NCBI RefSeq assembly: GCF_011758745.1
Contig: NZ_JAANOV010000001.1
Coordinates: 1,550,001 to 1,614,000 of the forward strand
Reading direction: 5' to 3'
DNA: 64,000 nucleotides
Source of the DNA: Amycolatopsis granulosa
Lineage (GTDB): Bacteria; Actinomycetota; Actinomycetes; Mycobacteriales; Pseudonocardiaceae
In this document: positions 54,416 through 62,866 of the stretch, one piece after another
Numbering within the stretch: the first letter of the stretch is position 1
Layout of the letters: the number at the start of each line of letters is the position of its first letter
Program-made: the position numbers and the translations under genes
The notes under the pieces: generated by a model
The model's input: only the letters and a program-made list of their open reading frames with translations
Told to the model about the DNA's origin: nothing
The model's database searches: none

Positions 54416-55716
54416 TGAGCTCGTTGCTGCGCCTGGCCACGGCCGGGAGCGTGGACGACGGCAAGTCCACTCTGGTCGGCCGTCTGCTCTACGACACCAA
54501 GTCGGTCCTGGCCGACCAGCTGGACGCGGTCACCCGCGCCAGCGTCGACCGTGGTCTGTCCACTCCGGACCTCTCGCTGCTCGTCGACGGGCTGCGCTCG
54601 GAACGCGAGCAGGGCATCACGATCGACGTCGCCTACCGCTACTTCGCCACCCCGAAGCGCTCGTTCGTGCTCGCCGACACCCCGGGGCACGTGCAGTACA
54701 CCCGCAACACGGTCACCGGGGCTTCCACGGCGCAGCTGGCGGTACTGCTGGTCGACGCGCGCAAGGGCGTGATCGAGCAGACCCGCCGGCACGCCGCGGT
54801 GCTCGCGCTGCTCGGCGTGCCGCGCCTGGTACTGGCGGTGAACAAGATCGACCTGGTCGACCACGACGAGGAGACCTTCCGGGTCATCGCGAAGGAGTTC
54901 ACCGACCACGCCACGTCCCTGGGTTACGCCGACGGATCGGTGCTGACGATCCCGGTGTCCGCCCTGGCGGGGGACAACGTGGTCGAGCGCTCGGCGCGCA
55001 CCCCCTGGTACAGCGGCCCCACCCTGCTGGAGCACCTGGAGACCGTGCCGGTCGCGCCGGACCCGCACGACGCGCCGTTCCGCTTCCCGGTGCAGTACGT
55101 GATCCGGCCGCGCACGCCCGAGTACCCGGACTACCGCGGCTACGCCGGTCAGGTCGCGGCGGGCACCGTGCGGCCCGGGGACGAGGTGGTCGTGCTGCCC
55201 GCGGGCCTGCGCACCACGGTCGAGCGGATCGACACGCCGGACGGCGAGCTGGCCGAGGCCGGCGCCGGCCGGTCGGTGACGCTGGTGCTGGCCGACGACC
55301 TGGACATCGCGCGTGGTGACGTGATCGCGGTGGCGGGTTCGGCCCCGGTGCCCGCCGACGAGCTGGACGCGACGCTCGCCTGGCTGTCGGAGAAGCCGCT
55401 GCGCCCGGGCGCGCGCGTGCTGGTCAAGCACGGTGCGCGCACGGTGCAGGCGTTCGTGGAGGAGTTGTCCTCCCGCTTCGACGAGCAGAAGCTGTCCACT
55501 GTGGAGTCCCCGGAGACGTTGCAGCTCAACGAGATCGGCCGCGCCAGGGTCCGCCTCGCGGAGCCGTTGCCGGTCGACGAGTACGAGGTGAGCCGGCGCA
55601 CCGGCGCCTTCCTGGTGATCGACCCGGCCGACGGCACCACGCTGGCGGCCGGGATGGTCGGTGCGCCGCTTCCCGTGCTGCGCAGCGACCGGGACGTGGT
55701 TTCCCCCGGCCCGTGA
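54415..55716 (+). CDS. cysN: sulfate adenylyltransferase subunit 1 (GTPase)
   Basis: 433 residues. EF-Tu-like G domain: AGSVDDGKSTLVGRLLYD (G1), DTPGH (G3), NKIDLVD (G4), followed by beta-barrel domains 2 and 3. There is no fused APS kinase (CysC) module, which would give about 610 residues. It forms the ATP sulfurylase heterodimer with CysD. Confidence 0.96.
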   Translation: MSSLLRLATAGSVDDGKSTLVGRLLYDTKSVLADQLDAVTRASVDRGLSTPDLSLLVDGLRSEREQGITIDVAYRYFATPKRSFVLADTPGHVQYTRNTVTGASTAQLAVLLVDARKGVIEQTRRHAAVLALLGVPRLVLAVNKIDLVDHDEETFRVIAKEFTDHATSLGYADGSVLTIPVSALAGDNVVERSARTPWYSGPTLLEHLETVPVAPDPHDAPFRFPVQYVIRPRTPEYPDYRGYAGQVAAGTVRPGDEVVVLPAGLRTTVERIDTPDGELAEAGAGRSVTLVLADDLDIARGDVIAVAGSAPVPADELDATLAWLSEKPLRPGARVLVKHGARTVQAFVEELSSRFDEQKLSTVESPETLQLNEIGRARVRLAEPLPVDEYEVSRRTGAFLVIDPADGTTLAAGMVGAPLPVLRSDRDVVSPGP

Positions 55717-55745
55717 CTCCCCATCCCCAACCGAAAGGTCCGCCC

Positions 55746-56816
55746 GTGAAAACCATGCGACGCAGCATTCGTGTCGTGGCTCTGGCAGCAGCAGCGTTGT
55801 CCACGCTGGCCGTGGTCACCGGATGTTCGCGGGCGGACCGTTCGGAGGGGACCGCGGCGGCGGCCGATCAGGGCCCCGCCGGTGAGGTCCGGCTGGGGTA
55901 CTTCCCCAACGTCACCCACGCCTCCGCGCTGATCGGGCTGGACCAGAACCTGTTCGCCCAGCACCTCGGGAACACCAAGCTGGTGCCGACCAAGTTCAAC
56001 GCCGGCCCGGAAGAGGTGAACGCGCTGCTCGGCGGCTCGCTGGACATCGGCTTCATCGGCTCCGGCCCGGCCATCAACGCCTACGCCCAGTCCGGCGGCG
56101 AGGCGGTGCGGCTCATCGCGGGCGCCACCTCCGGCGGCGCGCAGCTGGTGGTGAAGCCGGAGATCAACACCCCGCAGGACCTGCAGGGCAAGACCGTGGC
56201 CTCACCGCAGCTGGGCAACACGCAGGACGTCTCGCTCAAGAAGTGGGTTGCCGACCAGAAACTGACCGGCGTGAACGTGCAGAACATCGACAACGCGCTG
56301 ACGCTGGACCAGTTCAAATCCGGCGCCATCCAGGGCGCGTGGCTGCCCGAGCCGTGGGCGTCCCGCCTGGTGCTCGAGGCCGGTGCGAAGGTCCTGGTCG
56401 ACGAGAAGAGCCTGTGGCCGGGCGGGCAGTTCCCCACCACGGTGCTGATCGTGCGCACCCAGTTCCTGCAGCAGCACCCCGCCACCGTCACCGCGGTCCT
56501 GCAGGGCCTGCTGGACGCGAACACGCTGGCAGGGACCGATCCGGCAAAGGCGAAGGCCGCGGTGAACACCCAGTTGCAGCAGCTCACCGGCAAGGCGCTC
56601 ACCGCACCGGTGCTCGACCGCGCCTGGCAGGGCATCCAGCTCACCACCGACCCGCTGGCGGCGCAGTTCCCGCAGCTGGCCCAGGACCAGGTGACCGCCG
56701 GGGTGAAGAACAAGGCGCCCGCACTCGGCGGGTTCGCCGACCTGGCCCTGCTCGACGCCGTGCTCGCCCAGGCCGGCAAGCCGCCCGTCAGCGCCGCCGG
56801 CCTGGACAAGAAGTAG
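55746..56816 (+). CDS. ABC transporter lipoprotein, sulfonate/aliphatic-sulfur type
   Basis: 356 residues. Signal peptide VVALAAAALSTLAVVTGCS with lipobox VTGC, so the mature protein is a lipoprotein on the outer face of the membrane. SsuA/TauA-like fold: EVRLGYFPNVTHASALIGL, the LLGGSLDIGFIGSGPAINAY substrate loop. Substrate probably a sulfonate; nitrate-type proteins are alternatives. GTG 55746 chosen over the upstream start because of the signal peptide (KTMRRSIR). Confidence 0.93.
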   Translation: MKTMRRSIRVVALAAAALSTLAVVTGCSRADRSEGTAAAADQGPAGEVRLGYFPNVTHASALIGLDQNLFAQHLGNTKLVPTKFNAGPEEVNALLGGSLDIGFIGSGPAINAYAQSGGEAVRLIAGATSGGAQLVVKPEINTPQDLQGKTVASPQLGNTQDVSLKKWVADQKLTGVNVQNIDNALTLDQFKSGAIQGAWLPEPWASRLVLEAGAKVLVDEKSLWPGGQFPTTVLIVRTQFLQQHPATVTAVLQGLLDANTLAGTDPAKAKAAVNTQLQQLTGKALTAPVLDRAWQGIQLTTDPLAAQFPQLAQDQVTAGVKNKAPALGGFADLALLDAVLAQAGKPPVSAAGLDKK

Positions 56817-56826
56817 GAGGTTGCTC

Positions 56827-57627
56827 ATGACCGCCACGCTGGGGCGTCCACCGGTGGAACCCGCCACCGGGCACGCCGTGCGGCTGTCCGGGGTGCACAA
56901 GAGCTTCGGGCAGGGACGCGACGCGGTGACCGCGCTCGCCGGCGTCGACCTCGACGTGGCGCCGGGCGAGTTCGTCTGCCTGCTCGGCGCGTCCGGTTGC
57001 GGCAAGACCACCCTGCTGAACCTGATCGCGAACCTCGACCGGCCGACCGCCGGTGCGATCGAGCTGACCACGTCCCGGCCGGCGGTCATGTTCCAGGAGG
57101 CGGCGCTCATGCCGTGGCTGACCGCCGCGGCGAACGTCGAGCTGCCGCTGAAACTGGCCGGGATGGGCCGCGCCGAGCGCCGGACCCGCACCGGCGAACT
57201 GCTGGAACTGGTGCGGTTGTCCGGTGTCGGCGGCAAGCGACCGCACGAGCTGTCCGGCGGCATGCGGCAGCGGGTGGCGCTGGCGCGCGCGCTCGCCTCG
57301 GCCACCCACACCGACGACGGTGAGCAGCGCCCGTCGCTGCTGCTGATGGACGAACCGTTCTCCGCGCTGGACGCCATCACCCGGGACGTGCTGCAGGCCG
57401 AGCTGGTGCGCATCTGGGAGGCGACCGGCACCGCGGTGGTGTTCGTGACGCACGACGTGCGCGAGGCGGTCCGGCTGGGTCAACGGGTCGTGCTGCTGTC
57501 GTCGCGACCGGGCAAGGTCGTGCAGCAGTGGCGGGTCGACGGGCTGACCGGGCAGGACGAGGTCACCGCCGTGGACGTGATCAACCGCCGCTTGCGTGAG
57601 GTGATCAGCAGCCATGCCGCCGCTTGA
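56827..57627 (+). CDS. ABC transporter ATPase (SsuB-like)
   Basis: 266 residues. Walker A GASGCGKTTL, Q-loop FQEAALMPWLT, signature ELSGGMRQRV, Walker B LLLMDEPFSALD, H-loop VTHDVREAVRLGQR. The MPWLT element is typical of nitrate/sulfonate/taurine importers. ATG 56827 with AGGAGG. Its 3' end overlaps the permease gene by 14 nt. Confidence 0.94.
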   Translation: MTATLGRPPVEPATGHAVRLSGVHKSFGQGRDAVTALAGVDLDVAPGEFVCLLGASGCGKTTLLNLIANLDRPTAGAIELTTSRPAVMFQEAALMPWLTAAANVELPLKLAGMGRAERRTRTGELLELVRLSGVGGKRPHELSGGMRQRVALARALASATHTDDGEQRPSLLLMDEPFSALDAITRDVLQAELVRIWEATGTAVVFVTHDVREAVRLGQRVVLLSSRPGKVVQQWRVDGLTGQDEVTAVDVINRRLREVISSHAAA

Positions 57628-58504
57628 GGGTCCGGCCGCGGAACCGGACGCCGCGGCGGTCGAAGCCGGCCTCGACGCGCTGGACACCCCGGCCCGGCCG
57701 GTGGAGAAGGCGGGTGGCTGGCGCCGGTTCGCCCGCTCCGTGCTGCCGCCGGTGGCGTTCCTGGTGCTGGTGATCGTGCTCTGGCAGGCGTTGTGGGCCG
57801 CCGCGTTCTGGCCGGAGTACCAGCTGCCCGCGCCGCTCGCGGTGTGGGACGAGCTGTGGTCGCAGTTCAGCAGCGCCCGCGCGTTCGGGTTCGTGTGGAC
57901 CTCGGTGCACCGCGCGGTGCTGGGGTTCCTCATCGCGATCGTGATCGCCACCCCGCTCGGGCTGCTGGTCGCCAAGGTGCGGCTGGTGCGCGCCGGGATC
58001 GGCCCGTTCCTGTCCGGCCTGCAGAGCCTGCCGTCGGTGGCGTGGGTGCCGGCCGCGGTGCTGTGGTTCGGGGTCGAGCCGGCCGCGATGTACGTCGTGC
58101 TGCTGCTGGGCAGCGTGCCCTCGATCGCGAACGGCCTGGTGGCCGGCATCGACCAGATCCCGCCGATCCTGCCGCGGGTGGGCAAGGTGCTCGGCGCGGG
58201 GCGGCTGGCGTCGGCGCGGCACATCCTGCTGCCCGCGGCCCTGCCGGGCTATCTGGCCGGGTTGAAGCAGGGGTGGGCGTTCTCCTGGCGGTCGCTGATG
58301 GCGGCGGAGATCATCGCCACGTCCCCGTTGCTGGGCAAGGGGCTGGGCGCCTACCTCGACGACGGCCGGTTCCTCAACGACATGTCGACGGTGATCGCCG
58401 CGATCGTGTTGATCCTGCTCGTCGGTGTCGGCATCGAGCTGCTCGTGTTCCGGCCGGTGGAGCGGTCCGTGCTGCGGGCCCGCGGACTGAACGGGTCGTT
58501 GTGA
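57614..58504 (+). CDS. ABC transporter permease (SsuC-like)
   Basis: 296 residues, six membrane helices. Coupling loop with AARHILLPAALPGYLAGLKQGWAFSWRSLMAAEII, the BPD_transp_1 EAA-type motif, and the GLQSLPSVAWVPAAVLWFG block typical of SsuC/TauC. Terminates by GTGA overlap with the chelatase gene. Confidence 0.94.
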   Translation: MPPLEGPAAEPDAAAVEAGLDALDTPARPVEKAGGWRRFARSVLPPVAFLVLVIVLWQALWAAAFWPEYQLPAPLAVWDELWSQFSSARAFGFVWTSVHRAVLGFLIAIVIATPLGLLVAKVRLVRAGIGPFLSGLQSLPSVAWVPAAVLWFGVEPAAMYVVLLLGSVPSIANGLVAGIDQIPPILPRVGKVLGAGRLASARHILLPAALPGYLAGLKQGWAFSWRSLMAAEIIATSPLLGKGLGAYLDDGRFLNDMSTVIAAIVLILLVGVGIELLVFRPVERSVLRARGLNGSL

Positions 58505-59214
58505 TCCCGCTCGTCGCCGTCGCGCACGGCAGCCGGGATCCACGGTCGGCGGCGACCGTGCGGGCGCTCGTGCGCCGGGTCGCGGCGCCCGGGCTCGACG
58601 TGCGGGTGTCGTTCCTCGACCTGTCCGCCCCGTTGGTGACCGACGTGCTGCGGGACCTCGTGCGCGCGGGGCACCGCGAGGCCGTGGTGGTGCCGTTGCT
58701 GCTCGGCAGCGCCTTCCACGCGCGGGTCGACCTGCCCGCGCTGGTGGCCGAGGTGCCCGAGCTGCGCGTGACGATCGCCGACGTGCTCGGCGCGGACCTG
58801 GAGGCGGTCGCGTTCGACCGGCTCGCCGCGGTGGCGGACGTGTCGGATCCGGAGCTGGGTGTGGTGCTGGCCGCGGTCGGTTCGTCCCGGCCGGCGGCGA
58901 ACGAGGCGGTCGCCGCGCTGGCCCGCCGGTGGCAGTCGCGGCACGGGTTCCCCGCGGTGGCGGCGTTCGCCAGCGCCGCGAAGCCGGACGTGCCGGCGGC
59001 GATCGCGAAGCTGCGCGCCCGCGGTGCGCGACGGATCGCCGTCGCGTCCTGGTTCCTCGCGCCCGGGTTGCTGCCCGACCGTATCGCGGAGCAGGCACGC
59101 GCCGCCGACCCGTCCGTCGTCCTCGCCGGCCCGCTGGCGGATGATCGCCGCGTGGCGGAGCTGGTGCTCGCGCGGTACACCACCGGCTTGGCCGCTGCGC
59201 GGTGGTCGGCCTGA
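58501..59214 (+). CDS. sirohydrochlorin ferrochelatase (CbiX/SirB-like)
   Basis: 237 residues. VAVAHGSRDPRS at the N-terminus carries the metal-binding His; PLLLGSAFHARVDLP supplies the second His of the CbiX fold; a second half repeats the domain. It inserts Fe2+ into sirohydrochlorin, the last step of siroheme formation, and so serves NirA encoded at the head of the operon. It could also be a cobaltochelatase, but the context favours siroheme. Confidence 0.93.
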   Translation: MIPLVAVAHGSRDPRSAATVRALVRRVAAPGLDVRVSFLDLSAPLVTDVLRDLVRAGHREAVVVPLLLGSAFHARVDLPALVAEVPELRVTIADVLGADLEAVAFDRLAAVADVSDPELGVVLAAVGSSRPAANEAVAALARRWQSRHGFPAVAAFASAAKPDVPAAIAKLRARGARRIAVASWFLAPGLLPDRIAEQARAADPSVVLAGPLADDRRVAELVLARYTTGLAAARWSA

Positions 59215-59231
59215 GCCGTACGGTGGGTGGG

Positions 59232-60107
59232 GTGAAGATCCGGATCGGGGTCGGGCTGGGCGCGGAGACGCCGCCCGCGGAGCTCCCGGGACTCGTGGAC
59301 CGTCTGGAGGCCGCCGGGGTGGACTCGGTGTGGTTCTCCGAGCAGGTGTACTCCGACGCGGTCGACCCGTTCATCGGGATGGCGCATGCGCTTGCGCGGA
59401 CGTCGCGGCTGAAGGCGGGCACGTCGGTGGCGGTCCTGCCCGGGCGCCACCCGGTGCTGGTGGCCAAGCAGATCGCCGCGCTGGCGGCGCTGGCGCCCAA
59501 GCGCGTGCTGCCGGTGTTCGGCCTGCGCCCGGCGCGGCGCGGCGAGCGGGACCTGTTCGAGGTTCCGGCCGGTTCACGAGCCGCGGTGTTCGACGAGTCG
59601 CTGCGGTTGCTGCGCGCGGCGTTGTCGGGTGCCGGGGACTTCGCCGGCGAGTTCTGGAAGCTGGACGGAATTTCCGTCGGGCCGCTGCCGCCCCGGCCGG
59701 TGGACATCTGGCTCGGCGGCAGTGCGCCCGCGGCGTTCCGGCGGATCGGCCGGTACGGCGACGGATGGCTGGGCAGTTTCCTCTCCCCCGCCGAAGCGCG
59801 GCGGGGGCGCGCGGAGATCGAGGCCGCCGCGGCCGCGGCGGGCCGCGAGATCGAACCGGACCACTACGGGATGAGCCTGCTGCTCAGCGAGGACGGCATC
59901 CCACCCGAACTGGCCGCCGCGACGCGGCAACGCCGCCCGGACACCGACCCGGCCGACGTGATCGCCACGAGCTGGCCCGCGCTCCACCGTCTCCTCGACG
60001 CCCACCTCGAAGCCGGCCTGACGAAGTTCGTGATCTACCACCGGGGCGGGTCGTCCGAGGAGTTCCTGGACCGCTTCGCCGAGGAACTGCTGCCCCGGCA
60101 GAACTGA
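59232..60107 (+). CDS. LLM-class F420-dependent oxidoreductase
   Basis: 291 residues from GTG 59232 (V-K-I-R-I-G-V-G-L). Luciferase-like monooxygenase fold: GVDSVWFSEQVYSDAVDPF, KAGTSVAVLPGRHPVLVAKQIAALAALAPKRVLPVFGLRP, and the GRYGDGWLGSF segment. The flavin is probably F420. Substrate unknown. It ends 3 nt before the convergent DUF3558 gene. It is a distinct paralogue from the broken gene at 43317. Confidence 0.9.
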   Translation: MKIRIGVGLGAETPPAELPGLVDRLEAAGVDSVWFSEQVYSDAVDPFIGMAHALARTSRLKAGTSVAVLPGRHPVLVAKQIAALAALAPKRVLPVFGLRPARRGERDLFEVPAGSRAAVFDESLRLLRAALSGAGDFAGEFWKLDGISVGPLPPRPVDIWLGGSAPAAFRRIGRYGDGWLGSFLSPAEARRGRAEIEAAAAAAGREIEPDHYGMSLLLSEDGIPPELAAATRQRRPDTDPADVIATSWPALHRLLDAHLEAGLTKFVIYHRGGSSEEFLDRFAEELLPRQN

Positions 60108-60110
60108 CGC

Positions 60111-60629
60111 CTACCGCACCTTCGGCAGCAGCGGCTCCAGCCGCTCCGCCAGCGCCTGGGCGTCCACGCACGCCTGCGGATCGCGTGGGCCGGTGGCGAG
60201 TGTCATCAGCACGAGAGCGCGCGCATGCTCACCCACCTCGACCGCAATGGCACAGCCGCCCAGCGGCATGGCAGCCTGCATGGCGCGACGTCCGTTGATC
60301 GAGGTCTGCACAGCCGCGACGTTCCGTTGCGCGAACTCATTGAGTCCCTGAACAGGATCAAGGGCCAGACTGTCGGTAGCGGCACCCGGTTTCGTCGCCG
60401 TGCATTCGTTTCGCCTGGTCTTGTTCTCCCCTGGAGCGTAACCCTGACCGGCGTTGAGCCGGTCCAGAACCTGACAAGCATTCAAGGTCGCGAACACGTT
60501 CGCGGTCGGAGTGGCATTCGCCCCAGACGCTGGCGATGGCGTCCCCGCCACTGTGGCAGTGCAAGCGGCTGTAGTAAGCCCCAGGGCAATGACCGCCACC
60601 GCCTGGAGGATACGCAAGCTGATGGTCAC
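60111..60629 (-). CDS. DUF3558 lipoprotein
   Basis: 172 residues. Lipobox LTTAAC with a hydrophobic leader; the mature part follows the DUF3558 pattern: NVFATLNACQVLDRLNAGQGYAPGENKTRRNEC, LALDPVQGLNEF, AVQTSINGRRAMQA, LGGCAIAVEVGEHARALV, QACVDAQALAERLEPLLPKVR. Four conserved Cys probably form two disulfides outside the membrane. GTG 60629 overlaps the helical-protein gene upstream (GTGA). Last gene of the array. Confidence 0.92.
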   Translation of the reverse strand: MTISLRILQAVAVIALGLTTAACTATVAGTPSPASGANATPTANVFATLNACQVLDRLNAGQGYAPGENKTRRNECTATKPGAATDSLALDPVQGLNEFAQRNVAAVQTSINGRRAMQAAMPLGGCAIAVEVGEHARALVLMTLATGPRDPQACVDAQALAERLEPLLPKVR

Positions 60630-61066
60630 TGGGATTCCCGTTTGAATGTCGTTAAGGCCTGGGTCGCCGCCTCGTCCGAGGTGTCGTATTTGCTGATCGC
60701 GATCTCGATCGCCTGACGCAGGGTCTCGAGCATTTCCTGTGCGGCTCGGAAAACCGGAACCAGCGATCGATCATCGGCGGTCATCGCTGCCAAGAAGTGC
60801 TTTGCAGCTTGCTTCGCGTACTGGTCGTCGCCGAACTTGGGCGCCTGCTCGAGCCGGAAGACCCTCTGACCAACGTCCCTCAGGCGGTCCTGCATCTGCG
60901 TCACCGCGCGCAGCAAGTGTGATCCGGTCTCCTCGTTCACCGCCCAGCTGCCGGCCTTCGCCTCCGCCAGCATGCGCTTCGCGTCCGCGTTCATCGTGTT
61001 CAGGTTGTCCTCACCGCCGAACACGGCCGCGATCCGACCCGCAGCCGTCGTGCTGTCCTCGGTCAC
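60626..61066 (-). CDS. helical protein A paired with DUF3558 lipoproteins
   Basis: 146 residues, mostly helical, with no Cys and no signal peptide. The N-terminal 60 residues (TEDSTTAAGRIAAVFGGEDNL ... HLLRAVTQMQD) are almost identical to its paralogue at 62863. The rest diverges but keeps a conserved end pattern (ETLRQAIEIAISKYDTSDEA). The length and helical heptads resemble WXG100-type proteins but the WXG motif is absent. GTG 61066 is preceded by GGAGGGGG and its own -35/-10. Role unknown. Confidence 0.8.
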   Translation of the reverse strand: MTEDSTTAAGRIAAVFGGEDNLNTMNADAKRMLAEAKAGSWAVNEETGSHLLRAVTQMQDRLRDVGQRVFRLEQAPKFGDDQYAKQAAKHFLAAMTADDRSLVPVFRAAQEMLETLRQAIEIAISKYDTSDEAATQALTTFKRESQ

Positions 61067-61130
61067 AGCCCACCCCCTCCGGCCTGCACCGTATCGCGAG
61101 CCTGACCCACTGTCACCAACTCGCCCCGGT
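60888..61130 (-). repeat. 243-bp duplicated segment, copy 1
   Basis: Covers the promoter, ribosome-binding site and first about 60 codons of helical protein A. Matches 63128-63370 at constant offset 2240 with no gaps and about 14 mismatches by hand count. Confidence 0.85.
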
Positions 61131-61269
61131 ACGCGAACACAGCGGAGCACCCCGCGCTCGATGTCGGTGCCGGTGCCGCTGTACCCGCCACCGTGGCTGT
61201 ACAGCCGGCTGTGGCGAACGCGAGGGCAGTAAGCGCGATGCCTTCGCGGACACTCCTGTTGATGTTCAC
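61063..61269 (-). CDS. truncated DUF3558-type lipoprotein (chimeric end)
   Basis: 68 residues. The first about 40 residues are a typical array-type lipoprotein leader (lipobox FATAGC). The remainder is translated from the duplicated promoter region of helical protein A and has no family similarity. It overlaps its neighbours by 4 nt on each side (GTGA). It is probably a recombination product, still able to make a short lipopeptide. Confidence 0.65.
   Translation of the reverse strand: MNINRSVREGIALTALAFATAGCTATVAGTAAPAPTSSAGCSAVFAYRGELVTVGQARDTVQAGGGGL
61088..61116 (-). promoter_or_regulatory. internal promoter of helical protein A
   Basis: GTGACA (61116..61111), 17 nt, TACGGT (61093..61088) on the minus strand, inside the truncated lipoprotein frame. 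Identical in -35, -10 and spacing to the copy at 63328-63356. Confidence 0.65.
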
Positions 61270-61751
61270 CTGATTTCACGGTCGTTGACGGACAGAGCGA
61301 GGGGCGTGGTATCGGTTAGCAACCGGGTCGTTACCTGGACCATGGCACGTGCGTGTTCGCCCACCTCGATCACGACGGCACACCCGCCCAGGCGGATCGG
61401 CGCCTGCAACGCGTCGCGACCGTTCACCGAGGTCTCCACGACGCTATCGTTCGCTGCTGCGTACTCTCGAAGCCCCTGCAGGGGATCCAACGCCAAACCA
61501 TAGGGAATTCGTGCTTGATCGCACCGCACTCGTTCCGACGGCTCTTGTTCTCTCCCGGATAGAACCCTTGGCCCGCGAGAAGCTGGTCGAGAATCTGACA
61601 TGCATTCAGACCGGCGAACACATCCGCGTTCGCAGTGGCCGAGGTCGGTACCGGCCACGCCGTCCCGGGCACCATGCTGTTGCATCCAGACGTGGCGAAT
61701 CCGATGGCTGCAATTGCCACAGCCTGGCAGACTGGACTGTTGATGATCACC
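61266..61751 (-). pseudogene. frameshifted DUF3558 lipoprotein
   Basis: Starting at GTG 61751 the frame gives a lipobox (FATSGC) and DVFAGLNACQILDQLLAGQGFYPGENKSRRNECGAIKHEF. Past about 61495-61515 homology resumes in another frame (LALDPLQGLREYAAANDSVVETSVNGRDALQAPIRLGGCAVVIEVGEHA) to a TGA at 61266. A small indel near the middle splits the reading frame. The C-terminus also lacks the usual QACVDAxxLAxxLEPLLP block. Confidence 0.8.
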
Positions 61752-61796
61752 TGTCTCCCGAGCGCGACGCCTGGCCAGTGAAGGCCAACGGCAAGT

Positions 61797-62315
61797 TCAC
61801 TGCGCCTTGGGCAACAGCGGCTCGAGTCGTTCCGCCAGGGCCTTGGCGTCCACACAAGCCTGCGGATCGTCCGGCCCAGTGGACAGTGTCATCAGCACCA
61901 GTGCCCGCGCATGGTCCGTGACCTCAACCGCGATCGCGCAACCACCTGTGGGGATGGGCGCTTGCATGGCGGCGCGTCCGTTGATGGAAATGCTCACCAC
62001 GTCCTTGTTCCTGCTCGCGAACTCGTCGAGCCCTTGCACAGGGTCGAGTGCGAGGCTGTTCCCCGAGACGCCCGATTTCGTGGCATTGCACTGATTCCGC
62101 CTGCTCTTGTTCTCCCCGGGCTCATAGCCCTGTCCAGCGTTGAGCTGGTCGAGCACCCGGCAAGCGTCGAGGCCTGCGAACACATCAGGGCGCTGCTGGG
62201 AACTCGTTTCGGACGCCCGTGATGCTGTTCCCGCCACCGTGGCGGTACACCCAGCCGCAGCGAAGACGACGGCAGTAAGAGCAACAGCCTCGCGGACTCT
62301 ACTGTTGATGGTCAC
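61797..62315 (-). CDS. DUF3558 lipoprotein
   Basis: 172 residues from GTG 62315. Lipobox FAAAGC; then DVFAGLDACRVLDQLNAGQGYEPGENKSRRNQC, LALDPVQGLDEF, SISINGRAAMQAPIPTGGCAIAVEV, and the end block QACVDAKALAERLEPLLPKAQ. The closest relative by eye is the gene at 60111. Separated by 35 nt from the preceding copy; same operon. Confidence 0.91.
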   Translation of the reverse strand: MTINSRVREAVALTAVVFAAAGCTATVAGTASRASETSSQQRPDVFAGLDACRVLDQLNAGQGYEPGENKSRRNQCNATKSGVSGNSLALDPVQGLDEFASRNKDVVSISINGRAAMQAPIPTGGCAIAVEVTDHARALVLMTLSTGPDDPQACVDAKALAERLEPLLPKAQ

Positions 62316-62350
62316 CTGAATTCCCGGTCCCCTTGAGTGCCTTAGCCGGG

Positions 62351-62866
62351 TCACTGCACCTTGGGCAGCAGCGGCTCGAGCTTCTCGGCAAGAGAGTGCG
62401 CGTCCACGCACGCCTGCGGATCACGGGGGCCGGTAACCAGGGTAGCCAGCACCAGCGCACGAGCGTGCTCACCCACCTCCACTGCGATCGCGCACCCACC
62501 GGTGGGGATGTCGGCCTGCAGCGCGTCGCGCCCGTTAACCGAGGTGCTCCTCACGGCCGCGTTCGCCTGGGCGAACTCACTCAGGCCCTGCTTGGGATCC
62601 AACGCGACACCGAGGGTTCCGAAGTCGTGCTTGGTCGCACCGCACTGGTTGCGGTGGCTCTTGTTCTCCCCGGGATCGAACCCTTGCCCCGCGACAAGTC
62701 GATCGAGTATCTGACATGCATTCAGACCGGCGAACACATCGGACTCAACCACACCTGAATTTGGTGCCGGCGATGCCGTGCCCGGCACCGTAGTGGTACA
62801 GGCCGCACTCGCCAACACCAGGCACGCCCAACCTATGATAGGCGTAATCCGAAACTTGATTCTCAA
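62351..62866 (-). CDS. DUF3558 lipoprotein
   Basis: 171 residues, TTG start overlapping the upstream helical-protein stop (TTGA). Lipobox LASAAC; DVFAGLNACQILDRLVAGQGFDPGENKSHRNQC, VALDPKQGLSEF, TSVNGRDALQADIPTGGCAIAVEVGEHA, QACVDAHSLAEKLEPLLPKVQ. All four family Cys are present. First lipoprotein after the 5' helical gene. Confidence 0.92.
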   Translation of the reverse strand: MRIKFRITPIIGWACLVLASAACTTTVPGTASPAPNSGVVESDVFAGLNACQILDRLVAGQGFDPGENKSHRNQCGATKHDFGTLGVALDPKQGLSEFAQANAAVRSTSVNGRDALQADIPTGGCAIAVEVGEHARALVLATLVTGPRDPQACVDAHSLAEKLEPLLPKVQ

